A stretch of 64,000 bases of DNA from Pseudomonas sp. LB-090624 (GCF_003205205.1 NZ_QJRL01000004.1:124001-188000); one strand, 5' to 3'. Numbered from the stretch's first letter, positions 1 through 9,635 are shown. Made by a program: numbers and translations. The notes: generated by a model from the letters alone, not told the origin.

Positions 1-1
1 C

Positions 2-1255
2 CTCGACCAACATCCTATGCTCCATGCAGCCATAGGCCTGGCGGTGCTCCTGCTGATCTCCCTGATCGTGGGGCGGCTGGCACGCTTCCTGATGCTGCAC
101 GGTGCCCGCCTGCTGGCCCGCCAGCCTGCGCTGAAATGGCTGGACGACCTGCGCCACAACAAGGTTTTCCACCGCCTGGCGCAAACCACCCCGTCACTGG
201 TGCTGCAGTTCGGCCTGAAGCTGGTGCCTGAGCTGTCCGACACCGCCCAGCACTTCCTCGGCAATGTCGCCCTGGCCTTTACCCTGCTGTTCATGACCAT
301 GGCGCTGTCATGCCTGCTGGATGCCCTGCTCGACATCTATGCCCGCACCGAGCACGCCCGCACCCGCTCGATCAAGGGCTACGTGCAGTTGGCCAAGATG
401 ATGCTGTGGATCTTCGCCTCGATCGTCATCGTCGCCACCCTGATCGACCGCTCGCCGCTGTTGCTGCTGTCCGGCCTGGGTGCCATGTCGGCGGTACTGC
501 TGTTGGTGTACAAGGACACCCTGCTGTCGTTCGTCGCCAGCGTGCAGCTGACCAGCAACGACATGCTGCATGTCGGGGACTGGATCGAGATGCCGCAGGT
601 AGGCGCCGATGGTGACGTGGTGGACATCACCCTGCACACGGTGAAAGTACAGAACTTCGACAAGACCATTGTCTCGATCCCCACCTGGCGCCTGATGAGC
701 GAGTCGTTCCGCAATTACCGCGGCATGCAGCAGTCCGGTGGCCGGCGCATCAAGCGCAGCCTGTTCATCGATGCGGCCGGGGTGCGTTTTCTCACCCGCG
801 AAGAGGAGCAGCGACTGAGCCAGGTGCAGTTGCTGGGCGACTACCTGGCCGGCAAGCGCCAGGAACTGCAAAACTGGAACGACGCCCTGGGGCCTGTCGC
901 CGAGCTGTCGGCCAACCGCCGCAAGCTGACCAACATCGGCACCTTCCGCGCGTTTGCCCTGGCCTATCTGAAGAACCACCCCAACGTGCACCCGAACATG
1001 ACCTGCATGGTGCGGCAAATGCAGACCACCGCCGAGGGCGTACCGCTGGAGATTTACTGCTTCACCACGACCACGGTGTGGGCGGATTACGAGCGCATCC
1101 AGGGGGACATCTTCGACTACCTGCTGGCGGTGTTGCCGGAGTTTGGCTTGAGCCTGTATCAGCAGCCGAGTGGCAATGACATGCGGGTGGGTTTGGCCGG
1201 GCGCTCAGCCCAAGAGCCATTGCCTCGTCGCCTGGAAGAAATGAGCGAGGCTTGA
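2..1255 (+). CDS. MscS-family mechanosensitive ion channel (5' end outside window)
   Basis: Inner-membrane channel of the MscS superfamily, which releases solutes on hypo-osmotic shock. The frame is open to the left edge: Leu-Asp-Gln-His-Pro precede the Met at 17. No ribosome binding site precedes that Met, so the real start is probably outside the window. Several hydrophobic segments in the N-terminal half (a strong pair near residues 130-180) are followed by the soluble MscS beta-domain, with the typical GDWIEMP and a conserved SIPTWRL further on. At about 415 residues it resembles the YbdG subgroup more than the 280-residue MscS type. It is core chromosome, immediately left of the island. 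Confidence 0.85.
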   Translation, partial: LDQHPMLHAAIGLAVLLLISLIVGRLARFLMLHGARLLARQPALKWLDDLRHNKVFHRLAQTTPSLVLQFGLKLVPELSDTAQHFLGNVALAFTLLFMTMALSCLLDALLDIYARTEHARTRSIKGYVQLAKMMLWIFASIVIVATLIDRSPLLLLSGLGAMSAVLLLVYKDTLLSFVASVQLTSNDMLHVGDWIEMPQVGADGDVVDITLHTVKVQNFDKTIVSIPTWRLMSESFRNYRGMQQSGGRRIKRSLFIDAAGVRFLTREEEQRLSQVQLLGDYLAGKRQELQNWNDALGPVAELSANRRKLTNIGTFRAFALAYLKNHPNVHPNMTCMVRQMQTTAEGVPLEIYCFTTTTVWADYERIQGDIFDYLLAVLPEFGLSLYQQPSGNDMRVGLAGRSAQEPLPRRLEEMSEA

Positions 1256-1293
1256 GATTGCCGGGGCTGCCCTGCAGCCCTTTAAGAGCCAAG

Positions 1294-1314
1294 GCCGCTC
1301 CGCAAAGGAGCGGC
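1294..1314 (+). terminator. Hairpin downstream of MscS-type gene
   Basis: GCCGCTCC and GGAGCGGC form a perfect 8-bp stem around a 5-nt loop, 38 nt after the stop codon. There is no T-tract, so it is either a weak terminator or a degenerate REP-type hairpin. Confidence 0.4.
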
Positions 1315-1327
1315 GGGATGATGGTGT

Positions 1328-1578
1328 TCAAGGGGTTTTCATCATGCCCAGTTCAGCATCATCCATCAGCGCCTTGGCCAAGGCACAGAGGTAGTGCGAA
1401 GCCCAGATTAGCTGAGGTTTGGACTGATCGGAGCCACCGCTGAGCAAGCATTGGACTCCATCAGTGTGCAATTGGCATCTATCTCCGCGACCTCGTCGCG
1501 CAGCGTCCGCTTGAACTTCAGAAGGCGATCTTCCGCATCCGGGAACAGGTGTGGCCAACGAAGGAACAAGGTCTTCAT
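1328..1578 (-). pseudogene. Remnant of a small Pseudomonas protein gene, two overlapping frames
   Basis: Two minus-strand frames read like pieces of one small protein. One starts at ATG 1578 (MKTLFLRWPHLFPDAEDRLL) and stops at 1408 after 56 residues. The other reaches the stop at 1328 and ends in IWASHYLCALAKALMDD, which resembles the C-termini of small DUF3077-like Pseudomonas proteins. A frame change near 1415 would join them. The family call is tentative; the residues were recognised by eye only. It sits at the left edge of the island next to the IS66 fragment, so it may have been broken by the same events. Confidence 0.3.
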
Positions 1579-2281
1579 TCAGGCAAGAGAAATCGTCTCT
1601 GGCGAGGCAGAGCTGCCAAGGCACTTCCTCTCCCCGATCGGCATTCCCCAAGCGAACGAGTCCTGGAGTCAGTTACGGATGTTTCTGGGCTGGTCTGCGA
1701 CGACTTCGCTGGATACAAGGCCGGTTTTGAACAAGGCATCACTGAAATCGGCTGCATGGCTCATGCTCGCCGCAAGTTCTTCGACCTGCATGTCGCTAAC
1801 AAAAGCCAGCTGGCCGAACGGGCGCTGCACTCAATTGGTAGTTTGTACGAGATTGAACGCCAGGCTCGGGACATGAGCAACGAAGACCGTTGGCGAATAC
1901 GTCAGGAAATGGCGGTACGATCAGCAAAACACTGCATATGACGGGATGTTGGCCCAGCGCGACCTGGTGCCCAACGGATCAGCCACAACTAAAGCCCTCG
2001 ACTACAGCCTGAAACGCTGGGTAGCGCTGACGCGCTACCTGGACGATGGGGCTGTGCCCATCGACAACAACCAGGTCGAGAACCAGATACGTCCGTGGGC
2101 ACTTGGACGCTCGAACTGGTTGTTTGCGGGATCCCTGCGCAGCGGTAATCGGGCTGCGGCCATCATGAGTTTGATCCAGTCAGCGCGCATGAACGGGCAT
2201 GATCCATATGCCTATCTCAAGGATGTGCTGATGCGGCTGCCGACTCAGTGGGCTGGAGCTTGGCAGTATAAAAGTCGTTAA
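1549..2281 (+). pseudogene. IS66-family transposase (TnpC), truncated and frameshifted
   Basis: Two consecutive frames (1549-1941 and 1946-2281) together give the C-terminal part of an IS66 TnpC. The first has the CDDFAGYKAGFEQGITEIGCMAHARRKFF-type block (second catalytic Asp, then the conserved H-RRKFFDLH region). The second has the block around PIDNNQVENQIRPWALGRSN that carries the catalytic Glu. The N-terminal half with the first Asp is missing, recognisable homology begins only near 1675, and a frame change lies around 1890-1935. No tnpA or tnpB and no terminal inverted repeats were seen, so this is dead insertion-sequence debris. It marks the left edge of the sulfate-ester island. Confidence 0.85.
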
Positions 2282-2682
2282 GGAAAGCAATATGATCTGG
2301 CTAGCCGACGCAAGTAATGCCACCCGACAGCGTGGTGTGAACTCCGTTTGTCTATATACCAATGCCAGGGAATGCGGAAGCCCTCGCCCAGCTCACAAGG
2401 TACTACCGTATCGTCGATACAACGTCCTAAGGTCATCCACGCATTTAGTGAAAACTCTGGCTAATCATCACCCGATGCATATCCCCAAGTAAGATCAACC
2501 GGCACGCAGGCCAGCCACACAGTTCCATTGCCCAGCTGCACTTTACCGCATACTGCACACCCATCAGTTTTTCACTCGTTACATTATTCATGCTGAGCAA
2601 GCTTGACGATTGATCACTAGGCTGTCCGACATGAGCACTACCGGCACGTACCAGCGGCAGCTAGATGTCCTTTAGGAATAGT
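2282..2682. other. Gene-free spacer left of atsC
   Basis: About 400 bases between the IS66 remnant and the end of atsC. No convincing coding frame, hairpin with T-tract or repeat was found. It probably contains further decayed mobile-element sequence and the 3' end of the atsBC transcript. Confidence 0.5.
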
Positions 2683-3519
2683 TTACAAGGCAATCGCACT
2701 GAGCGGCAGTGTTTCCAGACGAGGCCGTACATCGGTGTACGCCTCATCTCCGGTCATCGTATAAAGCAACTCCTTCTGTAGCTGCTGGTACTCGAACGAA
2801 GTGCGATCGCGTGGGTGCGCCTGTTCAACCTTAACCACCTTAGCGATCCTCCCTGGTCGAGGAGCTAATAGGATAATTCGGTCAGCAACAAAGATGGCTT
2901 CCTCGATATCATGCGTCACCAAGACCGTAGTAATACGAGACGTTGCTCTGATCCGCAGGAGCTCTTGCTGCATCTGTGCGCGCGTATGAGCGTCAAGTGC
3001 TCCAAAAGGCTCATCCAGCAGTAGAATGCGTGGACTTCCAACAAGGCCGCGCGCAATCGCAACTCTCTGAGCCATGCCGCCTGAGAGTTGGTGTGGGTAT
3101 CGGTCACCAAAGCCGTCAAGCCCCACGAGCTTCACATGATTGGCAATCATCGATCGTTTTTCGCTATGGCTTAAAGTCTCATTGAGTAGTCCCAGTTCAA
3201 TGTTCTCGGCCACAGTTAGCCATGGGAATAAACGGTGTTCTTGGAATACCATACTCCGTTCCTGGCCAGTCCCTGTGACTTGCTCACCGCCTACAAAAAT
3301 TTCACCATCGAAATCAGTGTCCAAGCCTACAAGCATTCGCAACAGCGTTGACTTTCCGCATCCGCTTGCTCCCAAAAGAGCGATCGACTCGCCCTCAGCG
3401 ATATCCAAGGTGAAGTCCTCGAGCACTTGCAGATCACCTTGATCGCCTCTGAAATTCTTGCTCACATGTTGAAAAGAGACAGAGCCAAAACCTGTATTAT
3501 CCGATGATGAAAAATTCAT
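2683..3519 (-). CDS. atsC: Sulfate-ester ABC transporter, ATP-binding subunit (AtsC-like)
   Basis: ATPase of an SsuB/TauB/AtsC-type importer, on the cytoplasmic face of the inner membrane. 278 residues. Walker A is GASGCGKST (about residues 50-58), the signature is LSGGMAQRV, and Walker B is ILLLDEPFGALD. The start codon overlaps the stop of atsB by 4 nt (ATGA), so the two are translationally coupled. The family also carries nitrate, taurine and alkanesulfonate. The assignment to sulfate esters rests on context: atsB, an AtsR-like binding protein, an SftR/SftP-like pair and a sulfatase within 10 kb. No terminator is evident downstream. Confidence 0.85.
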   Translation of the reverse strand: MNFSSSDNTGFGSVSFQHVSKNFRGDQGDLQVLEDFTLDIAEGESIALLGASGCGKSTLLRMLVGLDTDFDGEIFVGGEQVTGTGQERSMVFQEHRLFPWLTVAENIELGLLNETLSHSEKRSMIANHVKLVGLDGFGDRYPHQLSGGMAQRVAIARGLVGSPRILLLDEPFGALDAHTRAQMQQELLRIRATSRITTVLVTHDIEEAIFVADRIILLAPRPGRIAKVVKVEQAHPRDRTSFEYQQLQKELLYTMTGDEAYTDVRPRLETLPLSAIAL

Positions 3520-5099
3520 TTAAATCTCCAGCTCGAGGCCAGCCTTTCAAATTGATAACCAAGTTTGTGAATGATGGCTCCTGTAATACCAATCAGAACC
3601 ATAGCAGCCATCACATCATCTATCCGAAATAGCTGTTGAGCAGCGATCATATAGCTTCCGATACCGGAGGTGGTTGTGATGAAATATTCAGCACCGATCG
3701 TAGCCAACCAGGCATAGATCAATGACACTCGAAGCCCGCTAAAAACACTTGAAAGAACGCCAGGCAGAATAAGTTTAGTCATTCTATGCCAAAATCTTAA
3801 ACGCATAACCCTAGCAGCTTCGTTAAGCTGAGGAGACAGATTCGCAACCCCCGCCTGAGTAGCTACGAGCAGCGGTGAAAAACAAGCAAGTGCAATAAAC
3901 GCAACTTTTGCTTCGTCCCCCAGCCCCAACCAAGCAGTGATTAGCGGTACCCATGCAAAAATTGCCACATGCCGAATAACAGCCAGCACAGGCCCACACG
4001 CTCGCTCAACTGTTTTGCTCAGGCCCAAACCCACTCCAGTAAATATACCTAGGCCACCACCAACAAGCAGACCAATCATTGTAAATCGTAAACTTTCATA
4101 GAGCGCGTGCGCCATGTCTCCATAGATCACTCCATGCCACAGCTTTATTAAAACCTGAACCGGTGAAACAAGAATATTTGAATTGACCGTACCCAGCTGA
4201 ACATTTAAAAACCAAATCAAAAACAATAGTGCTGGCAGCACCCAAGGCTCGACATGCTGAAACCCTTTGACGGGCCTACGCTTTAGTTCATAGGTACTGG
4301 ACTGGGGCCAATGGATGTAAGCTTGATCTACCCAGCTAATCCCCCTGTCCAACGCAATACCGATTACGGCGACAATACAGATACATACCATCACGACATC
4401 AAGCATGAACAGTTGTCGCCCCCAAACCATCAGGTAACCTAAACCATCGCTTGAGGCCAAAAGCTCTACTGCTATAAGCGACGACCATGCGGTACCGAGT
4501 GCTGTTCTGCACCCTGCAATAACGGAGGGCGCCATGGCGGGTATGATCAGGTATCTCGTTCGTGCGAGAGGAGACAGGCGTAAGACGCTAGATGCCTCTT
4601 GCAGGCGGAAAGGAATGTCCCTAACCCCCATAGCTGTGTGGAATGTTATCGGAACAATAACTGCCTTGATTACAACTACTAATTTTAGCGACTCATCGAT
4701 CCCGAACCACAGCATGAACAGAGGAACCCACGCCAGTGTTGGCACTTGGGCCAAAGACGAAAATATTGGTAGAACCAGTCGCTCAACTCGGCGGCTCAGG
4801 CCGATAAGTGTTCCCAACGCCACGCCAGCAAGCAGCCCTGACGACAACCCAATCACCAATCGGCGCAGACTGATAAGAATATGCGTTATCAGATCTTCCG
4901 ACGTTAGATCCAGGGCGGAGTTCCATACTACAGCAGGTGAAGGAAGCACCTGGCTACTCACCCAGTCATTTACGGAAGCCATTTGCCAAAGGGCTAATAG
5001 ACACACGGGCAATATCAACGGCGTAAGCCAACGTGCTCTAGACCTGGAAATTGAGATCCCGCTCCGGATAGACGAGTTCTCAAAAATTGATATGGACAT
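3516..5099 (-). CDS. atsB: Sulfate-ester ABC transporter, fused double permease (AtsB-like)
   Basis: Inner-membrane permease of 527 residues, roughly twice the usual 250-270 of SsuC/TauC. It contains two consecutive BPD_transp_1 permease domains: residues about 20-255, and about 275-527 after a short linker. Each has the hydrophobic segment pattern and the EAA-type loop of the family (EASSVLRLSPLARTRYLIIP in the first half, EAARVMRLRFWHRMTKLILP in the second). Fusion means one chain supplies both halves of the pore. Overlaps atsC by 4 nt. The AtsB proteins described with P. putida and P. aeruginosa aryl-sulfatase genes are, from memory, also long two-domain permeases. Confidence 0.85.
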   Translation of the reverse strand: MSISIFENSSIRSGISISRSRARWLTPLILPVCLLALWQMASVNDWVSSQVLPSPAVVWNSALDLTSEDLITHILISLRRLVIGLSSGLLAGVALGTLIGLSRRVERLVLPIFSSLAQVPTLAWVPLFMLWFGIDESLKLVVVIKAVIVPITFHTAMGVRDIPFRLQEASSVLRLSPLARTRYLIIPAMAPSVIAGCRTALGTAWSSLIAVELLASSDGLGYLMVWGRQLFMLDVVMVCICIVAVIGIALDRGISWVDQAYIHWPQSSTYELKRRPVKGFQHVEPWVLPALLFLIWFLNVQLGTVNSNILVSPVQVLIKLWHGVIYGDMAHALYESLRFTMIGLLVGGGLGIFTGVGLGLSKTVERACGPVLAVIRHVAIFAWVPLITAWLGLGDEAKVAFIALACFSPLLVATQAGVANLSPQLNEAARVMRLRFWHRMTKLILPGVLSSVFSGLRVSLIYAWLATIGAEYFITTTSGIGSYMIAAQQLFRIDDVMAAMVLIGITGAIIHKLGYQFERLASSWRFK

Positions 5100-5230
5100 C
5101 TTTGCTGCCTATCTGGCTGGGCGATGGACTCGAAAAGCAACGCCGAAGGTGGTCGGGCACTTTAATATGCAGCGTCACGCCGATCAATTGCCTTCAATGC
5201 ATAGAGGTATGCACCCAGCGCATTACACAG

Positions 5231-6148
5231 TCAGCGAACGCAGTTCGGCGCCTGGTCATATTCTTTCAAAAAACCAATTAAGCTTTCTCGGAAAGGATGT
5301 GCTGGTGTTCCTTTTAAGGAAATTATCCCATTAAAGATCTTTCTGTCCTGTTGCTGACTTCGGAAATCGCTTGGCTCGATGAGCTTCAGTAGTTTATTGC
5401 TACAGATACCTTCCTCAATTGCCGGAAGCAATGCCGAACACCCTATTGCCTTAGAATTCAACACGACATCCATAACTGAATAGCCGTTTTCACATATGAG
5501 GCTTGGTATGTGGTCTGGCTTAGACAAATAATTTGCCAGTAACTCTTTGACCCCTACCGTGCAGGCAACCGGATATTTGAGTATGTTTTCCTTTATGCAT
5601 TCACCCAGGAAAATGGGGTGATCAACACTGGCGTACAAGCACCATTTTCTGGCTTCAAGGTGGGTGATTTGATAGTTATTATCACCTTCAAAATAAAGTG
5701 TATTACTGATAAAGAAGTCAATTTCACCTCTCCCAAGTCGCAAGCTTAGCTCACTCCAATCACCCACCGTTAACTTTGTCTTTGCATGCGGATGTATCTC
5801 TAATAATTTTGCAATAGCTTTCGGCACTATAGAGGCTGCAGCGACCGGGCCGCTCCCAAAACTCAGAACGCTTTGGGAATTATTATTAAAGGCTGAAATT
5901 CTGAACGCAAGCTCATTGGACTTGCTGACAATTTCATTCGCGTAATCCAATAGCACTTGACCTTGGCGAGTAGGGGGTAAGCCTTTTTTTTCTCTCTGGA
6001 CAAGCTCGCAACCAACTTGATGCTCTAATGCCTGAATACTTCGACTGAATGCAGGCTGGGATAAGTTCACTGAATGAGCTGCAAGCACGAAACTGCGGTG
6101 ACTCATCAGTGCAACGAAATGTCGCAAGTTTCTTAACTCAAAATGCAT
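5231..6148 (-). CDS. sftR: LysR-family regulator, SftR-like
   Basis: LysR-type transcription factor of 305 residues. The N-terminal winged helix-turn-helix (about residues 15-60) includes the typical LSQPAFSRSIQALE and the LPPTRQGQVLLDYA wing; an effector-binding domain follows. ATG 6148 was chosen because AGGGG lies 10 nt upstream; ATG 6157 is almost on top of it. The gene is divergent from the TonB receptor and upstream of atsBC. This matches the sftR-sftP arrangement known from P. putida S-313, where SftR controls sulfate-ester genes. Identity as SftR is an inference from synteny. Confidence 0.75.
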   Translation of the reverse strand: MHFELRNLRHFVALMSHRSFVLAAHSVNLSQPAFSRSIQALEHQVGCELVQREKKGLPPTRQGQVLLDYANEIVSKSNELAFRISAFNNNSQSVLSFGSGPVAAASIVPKAIAKLLEIHPHAKTKLTVGDWSELSLRLGRGEIDFFISNTLYFEGDNNYQITHLEARKWCLYASVDHPIFLGECIKENILKYPVACTVGVKELLANYLSKPDHIPSLICENGYSVMDVVLNSKAIGCSALLPAIEEGICSNKLLKLIEPSDFRSQQQDRKIFNGIISLKGTPAHPFRESLIGFLKEYDQAPNCVR

Positions 6149-6256
6149 CGTATGCATACCCCTATAAATCATACGCAATTGCGCCGGCATCGAGCGGATC
6201 TTAACCTCAAATAACGTTTTATTACAACGAGCGCAATTTTTATTCCTTGGGGATAT
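6149..6256. promoter_or_regulatory. Divergent sftR/sftP promoter region
   Basis: A 108-bp AT-rich divergent spacer. It contains the near-palindromic CATACGCAATTGCGCC stretch (6170-6185, a T-N11-A LysR-box-like shape) and ATGCATcgtATGCATA (6143-6158) at the sftR start. LysR regulators usually bind such divergent spacers; the exact operator is inferred. Confidence 0.5.
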
Positions 6257-8545
6257 ATGCATATGCAGCATCGATTTAAGCGGCATCTGCTCTGGTCAGT
6301 AGCGCTGTTTTCCACATGGCATGTGACTCTCGTGCTCGCGGAGGAGCAACCTGGGACAGTCAGACCTGAAGCAAAAGATGATTCGACTTTGCAAACAGTT
6401 GTTGTCAACGCCCGCCGTCGAGATGAAGCCGTGCAGGAGGTGCCTACACCAATCACCACCCTGACTGGTGACCATCTGCAAGAGAATCGAGTGTCTGCGA
6501 TTCAGGATATTCAAACCCTTGCTCCAAGCGTGAACATGCAGTTCTGGCATGCAGCGCAAAGCAGCCTCTCAATTCGTGGCATCGGCAACAACCCTAGGAA
6601 CGATGGCCTAGAGGGCAGCGCGGCCGTTTACATTGACAACGTGTACCTCAGCCGAACCGGCATGGCAGCATTCGACCTTTTGGACTTGGAGCAAGTAGAG
6701 GTATTACGTGGTGCTCAGGGCACATTGTTTGGGAAAAACAGCACTGCTGGCGTAGTCAACATCCGCACGAAAGCACCGACCTTTTATCCAGAGAACCATC
6801 TCAGTGTGTCCACGGGGCAGTATGGGCTGAAGGAGTACCGGGGGAGCTTTTCCGGGCCGCTGACCGAGACGATCGCGGGACGCTTGTCACTCAGCCGCAG
6901 CGAAACTGACGGGTTCATAAAGAACGTCTACAACGGTGAATATCAGGGCCGAACCCGTCAAGGCCTTCGAGGCCAGCTGCTGGTAAAGCCTGATGAAGAT
7001 TTTAGCTTGCGGCTCATTGCTGATTACAACGACGAAGATCTAAATCTGACTCGCTCCTTCCTGAGCTACGGCCCGCTGGCCAGCACCCAGGCACGATACC
7101 AACGCGTCGGAGCGTCAGACCCCATTGCCGACCCCAAAAAACTGAAAGTGAACACTGACGGAAAAAATGGCAGCAAAGTCTATCAAAATGCGCTCTCTGC
7201 TGAGGCGAATTGGAAGCTGGACGGTGACTACTCGCTGACCTCAATCAGCGCCTGGCGACAGTGGCAGTTCGACCCTTACAACGACGATCTCACTACAGCC
7301 CCCGTTTGGTCGAACATGGGAGCGACCGCAAACGCATCGCAGTTTTCCCAAGAGATCCGATTCGCATCGCCAAAGGATGACGCCTTCGACTACGTTGTAG
7401 GTGCTTATTACTTCAAAGGCAACGTAGGAAATAACTTGTTCTACAACTACGGCCCTCAAGCTGATGCTTGGTTTGGACTGCCTGCAGGCGCATTGAGCAA
7501 CGTCAGTTCAAGGATGCCTTCTAGAGTATCCACAGACAGCTACGCCTTATTTGGTCAGGGTACTTGGCATTTGGATCCCCAGTGGGATTTAACACTTGGG
7601 CTTCGCGGTACCTATGAGGAGAAGACGGGTCGCGTGAAGCGCTATTCGCCGGACGGCAGCCCGGTAACGGGCGCTGCGCTGGCAGCCAGAAATGCGAGAT
7701 TGGGTGCTTATGACTCGGGGAATCTCAAAATTTCCGGTAGCAGTCCATCGGTGTTGATCTCACTCAGCTACAAGGCGAACCCAAATCTGCTGATCTATTC
7801 AAGCCTAACACACGGTGAGAAGTCCGGGGGCATCAACCCCACCGTACCTAACAATGGAGCTTCAACGCTGTTGATCGGCCCTGAGCGAGCCAACGATGCG
7901 GAAATAGGCTTCAAGCGTACACTGTGGGACGAGCGCGTAACATTTAACGCCAATCTATTCTGGACTTGGATTTCAGGCTACCAGGCAACGTCTTGGGATC
8001 GCGAAGCGAACACTAGCTACCTCAGTAACGTCGGCAGTGTAAGGAGTCGCGGCGTCGAATTTGAGACCACTATCGCGCCAGTCAAAGGACTGACGCTCAA
8101 CGCCAACGGCTCATTGATTGACGCAATCTATATGGACTACCAAGATGGACAATGCCCACCCGAAACACCTGGTTCTCTCTGCAATCTAACAGGAAAGCGC
8201 GTTTCGGGATCACCGCGTCAAATCTTTAACGCGAATGCTCGATACCAATGGGCACTGGATTCGGGAGTCAAACCGTACGTAAATGCATCATATTCTTACA
8301 GAAGCAAAAGCTTCGGAACCGCTGATGATTCTGACTACGGCGTCATCCCATCCTACAGCCTTACTAACCTATCGGGAGGCGTCCGTGTCGATGATGGAGA
8401 TGCTCAGTGGGATATTTCTCTGTGGGTGAGAAACGTGTTCGATAAGTTTTATTACACCAGCGTAGCGACCGGAGCTGGCAACATTTTCGCAGGTACAATT
8501 GGTGACCCTCGTACTGTTGGTGCGACCGTGTCATATGATTTCTGA
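6257..8545 (+). CDS. sftP: TonB-dependent outer-membrane receptor, SftP-like
   Basis: Outer-membrane TonB-dependent transporter of 762 residues. It has a signal peptide (to about Ala28), a TonB-box-like TLQTVVVNARRR near the mature N-terminus, a plug domain with the LEQVEVLRGAQGTLFGKNST block, and a C-terminal beta-barrel ending in Phe. ATG 6263 is an equally possible start. SftP-type receptors take up sulfate esters across the outer membrane. This assignment rests on the divergent LysR gene and the downstream atsR. After the signal peptide only 5 Met and 2 Cys are present, an exceptionally sulfur-poor composition. It probably forms one transcript with atsR, 16 nt downstream. Confidence 0.85.
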   Translation: MHMQHRFKRHLLWSVALFSTWHVTLVLAEEQPGTVRPEAKDDSTLQTVVVNARRRDEAVQEVPTPITTLTGDHLQENRVSAIQDIQTLAPSVNMQFWHAAQSSLSIRGIGNNPRNDGLEGSAAVYIDNVYLSRTGMAAFDLLDLEQVEVLRGAQGTLFGKNSTAGVVNIRTKAPTFYPENHLSVSTGQYGLKEYRGSFSGPLTETIAGRLSLSRSETDGFIKNVYNGEYQGRTRQGLRGQLLVKPDEDFSLRLIADYNDEDLNLTRSFLSYGPLASTQARYQRVGASDPIADPKKLKVNTDGKNGSKVYQNALSAEANWKLDGDYSLTSISAWRQWQFDPYNDDLTTAPVWSNMGATANASQFSQEIRFASPKDDAFDYVVGAYYFKGNVGNNLFYNYGPQADAWFGLPAGALSNVSSRMPSRVSTDSYALFGQGTWHLDPQWDLTLGLRGTYEEKTGRVKRYSPDGSPVTGAALAARNARLGAYDSGNLKISGSSPSVLISLSYKANPNLLIYSSLTHGEKSGGINPTVPNNGASTLLIGPERANDAEIGFKRTLWDERVTFNANLFWTWISGYQATSWDREANTSYLSNVGSVRSRGVEFETTIAPVKGLTLNANGSLIDAIYMDYQDGQCPPETPGSLCNLTGKRVSGSPRQIFNANARYQWALDSGVKPYVNASYSYRSKSFGTADDSDYGVIPSYSLTNLSGGVRVDDGDAQWDISLWVRNVFDKFYYTSVATGAGNIFAGTIGDPRTVGATVSYDF

Positions 8546-8561
8546 ACAAAGTGACTGGATA

Positions 8562-9629
8562 ATGAGAAAATTTTTAGGGGTCTCAACGCATTTTGTCGCA
8601 GCTGCAGTAATTGCTCTGCAGAGTGCATGGTTCGCACCTGTCTACGCCGCAGATACAGCGCCAACTGTCATCAGGCTCGCGGCTCCAGACAACGGCCTTG
8701 GTGGGAAGGAACACTTCAATGGCGGAGTCGCAGATGTGTTGGTTTGGCGGCATCTGCTCGAAGAGGAATTCAAGCGAGATGGGATCAATGTAGAGTGGCA
8801 TTTTTTCAAGGCTGCGGGCCCGGCAATCAACGAGGCATTTGCCAACAAGCAAATTGATTTCGCCTTTTATGGTGACTTACCAGCCATCATTGGCCAGGCC
8901 AATGGGCTTCAAATCAAACTGCTTGCGGCCACGGGGCGCCAGGGCGCTGCCTACCTCGGCGTTCGATCAGGCGTCGAAGTCAAGTCACTGCAAGACCTGA
9001 AGGGTAAGACGATTGCGGTTTTCCGTGGCACAATTTTTCATTTATCACTGGTTAACGCACTGGCATCCGTCGGGATGTCAGAGCGCGATCTCCGGATCGT
9101 CAACATGGATCTCGCGGCTTCCACTGCCGCACTTTCTACTGGCCGAGTGGATGCAGTCTGGGGATCAAGCAATCTCTATGAGCTTGAGGACAAGGGGCTA
9201 GCTCACGTTGCTTTCTCAACTAGCGATCTGGGTGGCGTAGGCGCTATTCAGAGCGTACTGGTTGGTAGTGACGCCTTCGTGAATAGCTACCCACAAATCA
9301 CTCGCCGTCTCCTGAGGGTTTTCCTAGGTGGGTATGACTGGATGAGTGAGCATTCCAATCGACAAATCTATCTAAGTGAGGCCGCGCGGCGTTCGGGGTT
9401 CACTCAGCGCCAAGTCGATCGCATGCTGGGTCAGGTAAGTTTCGCGGAAACCATGAAACCTGATCTGGATGACTCATTCATCGAGTCCCTCGACAAGCAG
9501 GTTTCACTTGCGAAGGAGATGCGATTGATAAGAAGGTCGTTTAGTGCCGTTGAATGGGCAGATCAGAAAACCCAGCAGGAGACCAAGGTGCTCCCGCGTG
9601 ACGACATCGTAAAAGCGATCACTCAGTAA
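8562..9629 (+). CDS. atsR: Sulfate-ester ABC transporter periplasmic binding protein (AtsR-like)
   Basis: Periplasmic solute-binding protein of the SsuA/TauA/NMT1 family, 355 residues. It delivers ligand to AtsBC. ATG 8562 gives a clean signal peptide with cleavage after ...APVYA; the longer open frame overlaps the end of sftP and has no signal-like N-terminus. Family features include KSLQDLKGKTIAV (about residue 145) and DAVWGSSNLYELE. The mature protein has no Cys and about 6 Met. Its two membrane partners lie 3.5 kb away on the other side of sftR, so atsR and atsBC form separate transcripts here. Confidence 0.85.
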   Translation: MRKFLGVSTHFVAAAVIALQSAWFAPVYAADTAPTVIRLAAPDNGLGGKEHFNGGVADVLVWRHLLEEEFKRDGINVEWHFFKAAGPAINEAFANKQIDFAFYGDLPAIIGQANGLQIKLLAATGRQGAAYLGVRSGVEVKSLQDLKGKTIAVFRGTIFHLSLVNALASVGMSERDLRIVNMDLAASTAALSTGRVDAVWGSSNLYELEDKGLAHVAFSTSDLGGVGAIQSVLVGSDAFVNSYPQITRRLLRVFLGGYDWMSEHSNRQIYLSEAARRSGFTQRQVDRMLGQVSFAETMKPDLDDSFIESLDKQVSLAKEMRLIRRSFSAVEWADQKTQQETKVLPRDDIVKAITQ

Positions 9630-9635
9630 AACGCT

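Noticed and set aside
1549..2281. Intact IS66 element
   Set aside because: Half of tnpC is missing, the frame is broken, and tnpA, tnpB and terminal repeats were not found.
8499..8561. Earlier start for atsR overlapping sftP
   Set aside because: The extension lacks a signal-peptide pattern; ATG 8562 gives a good one.
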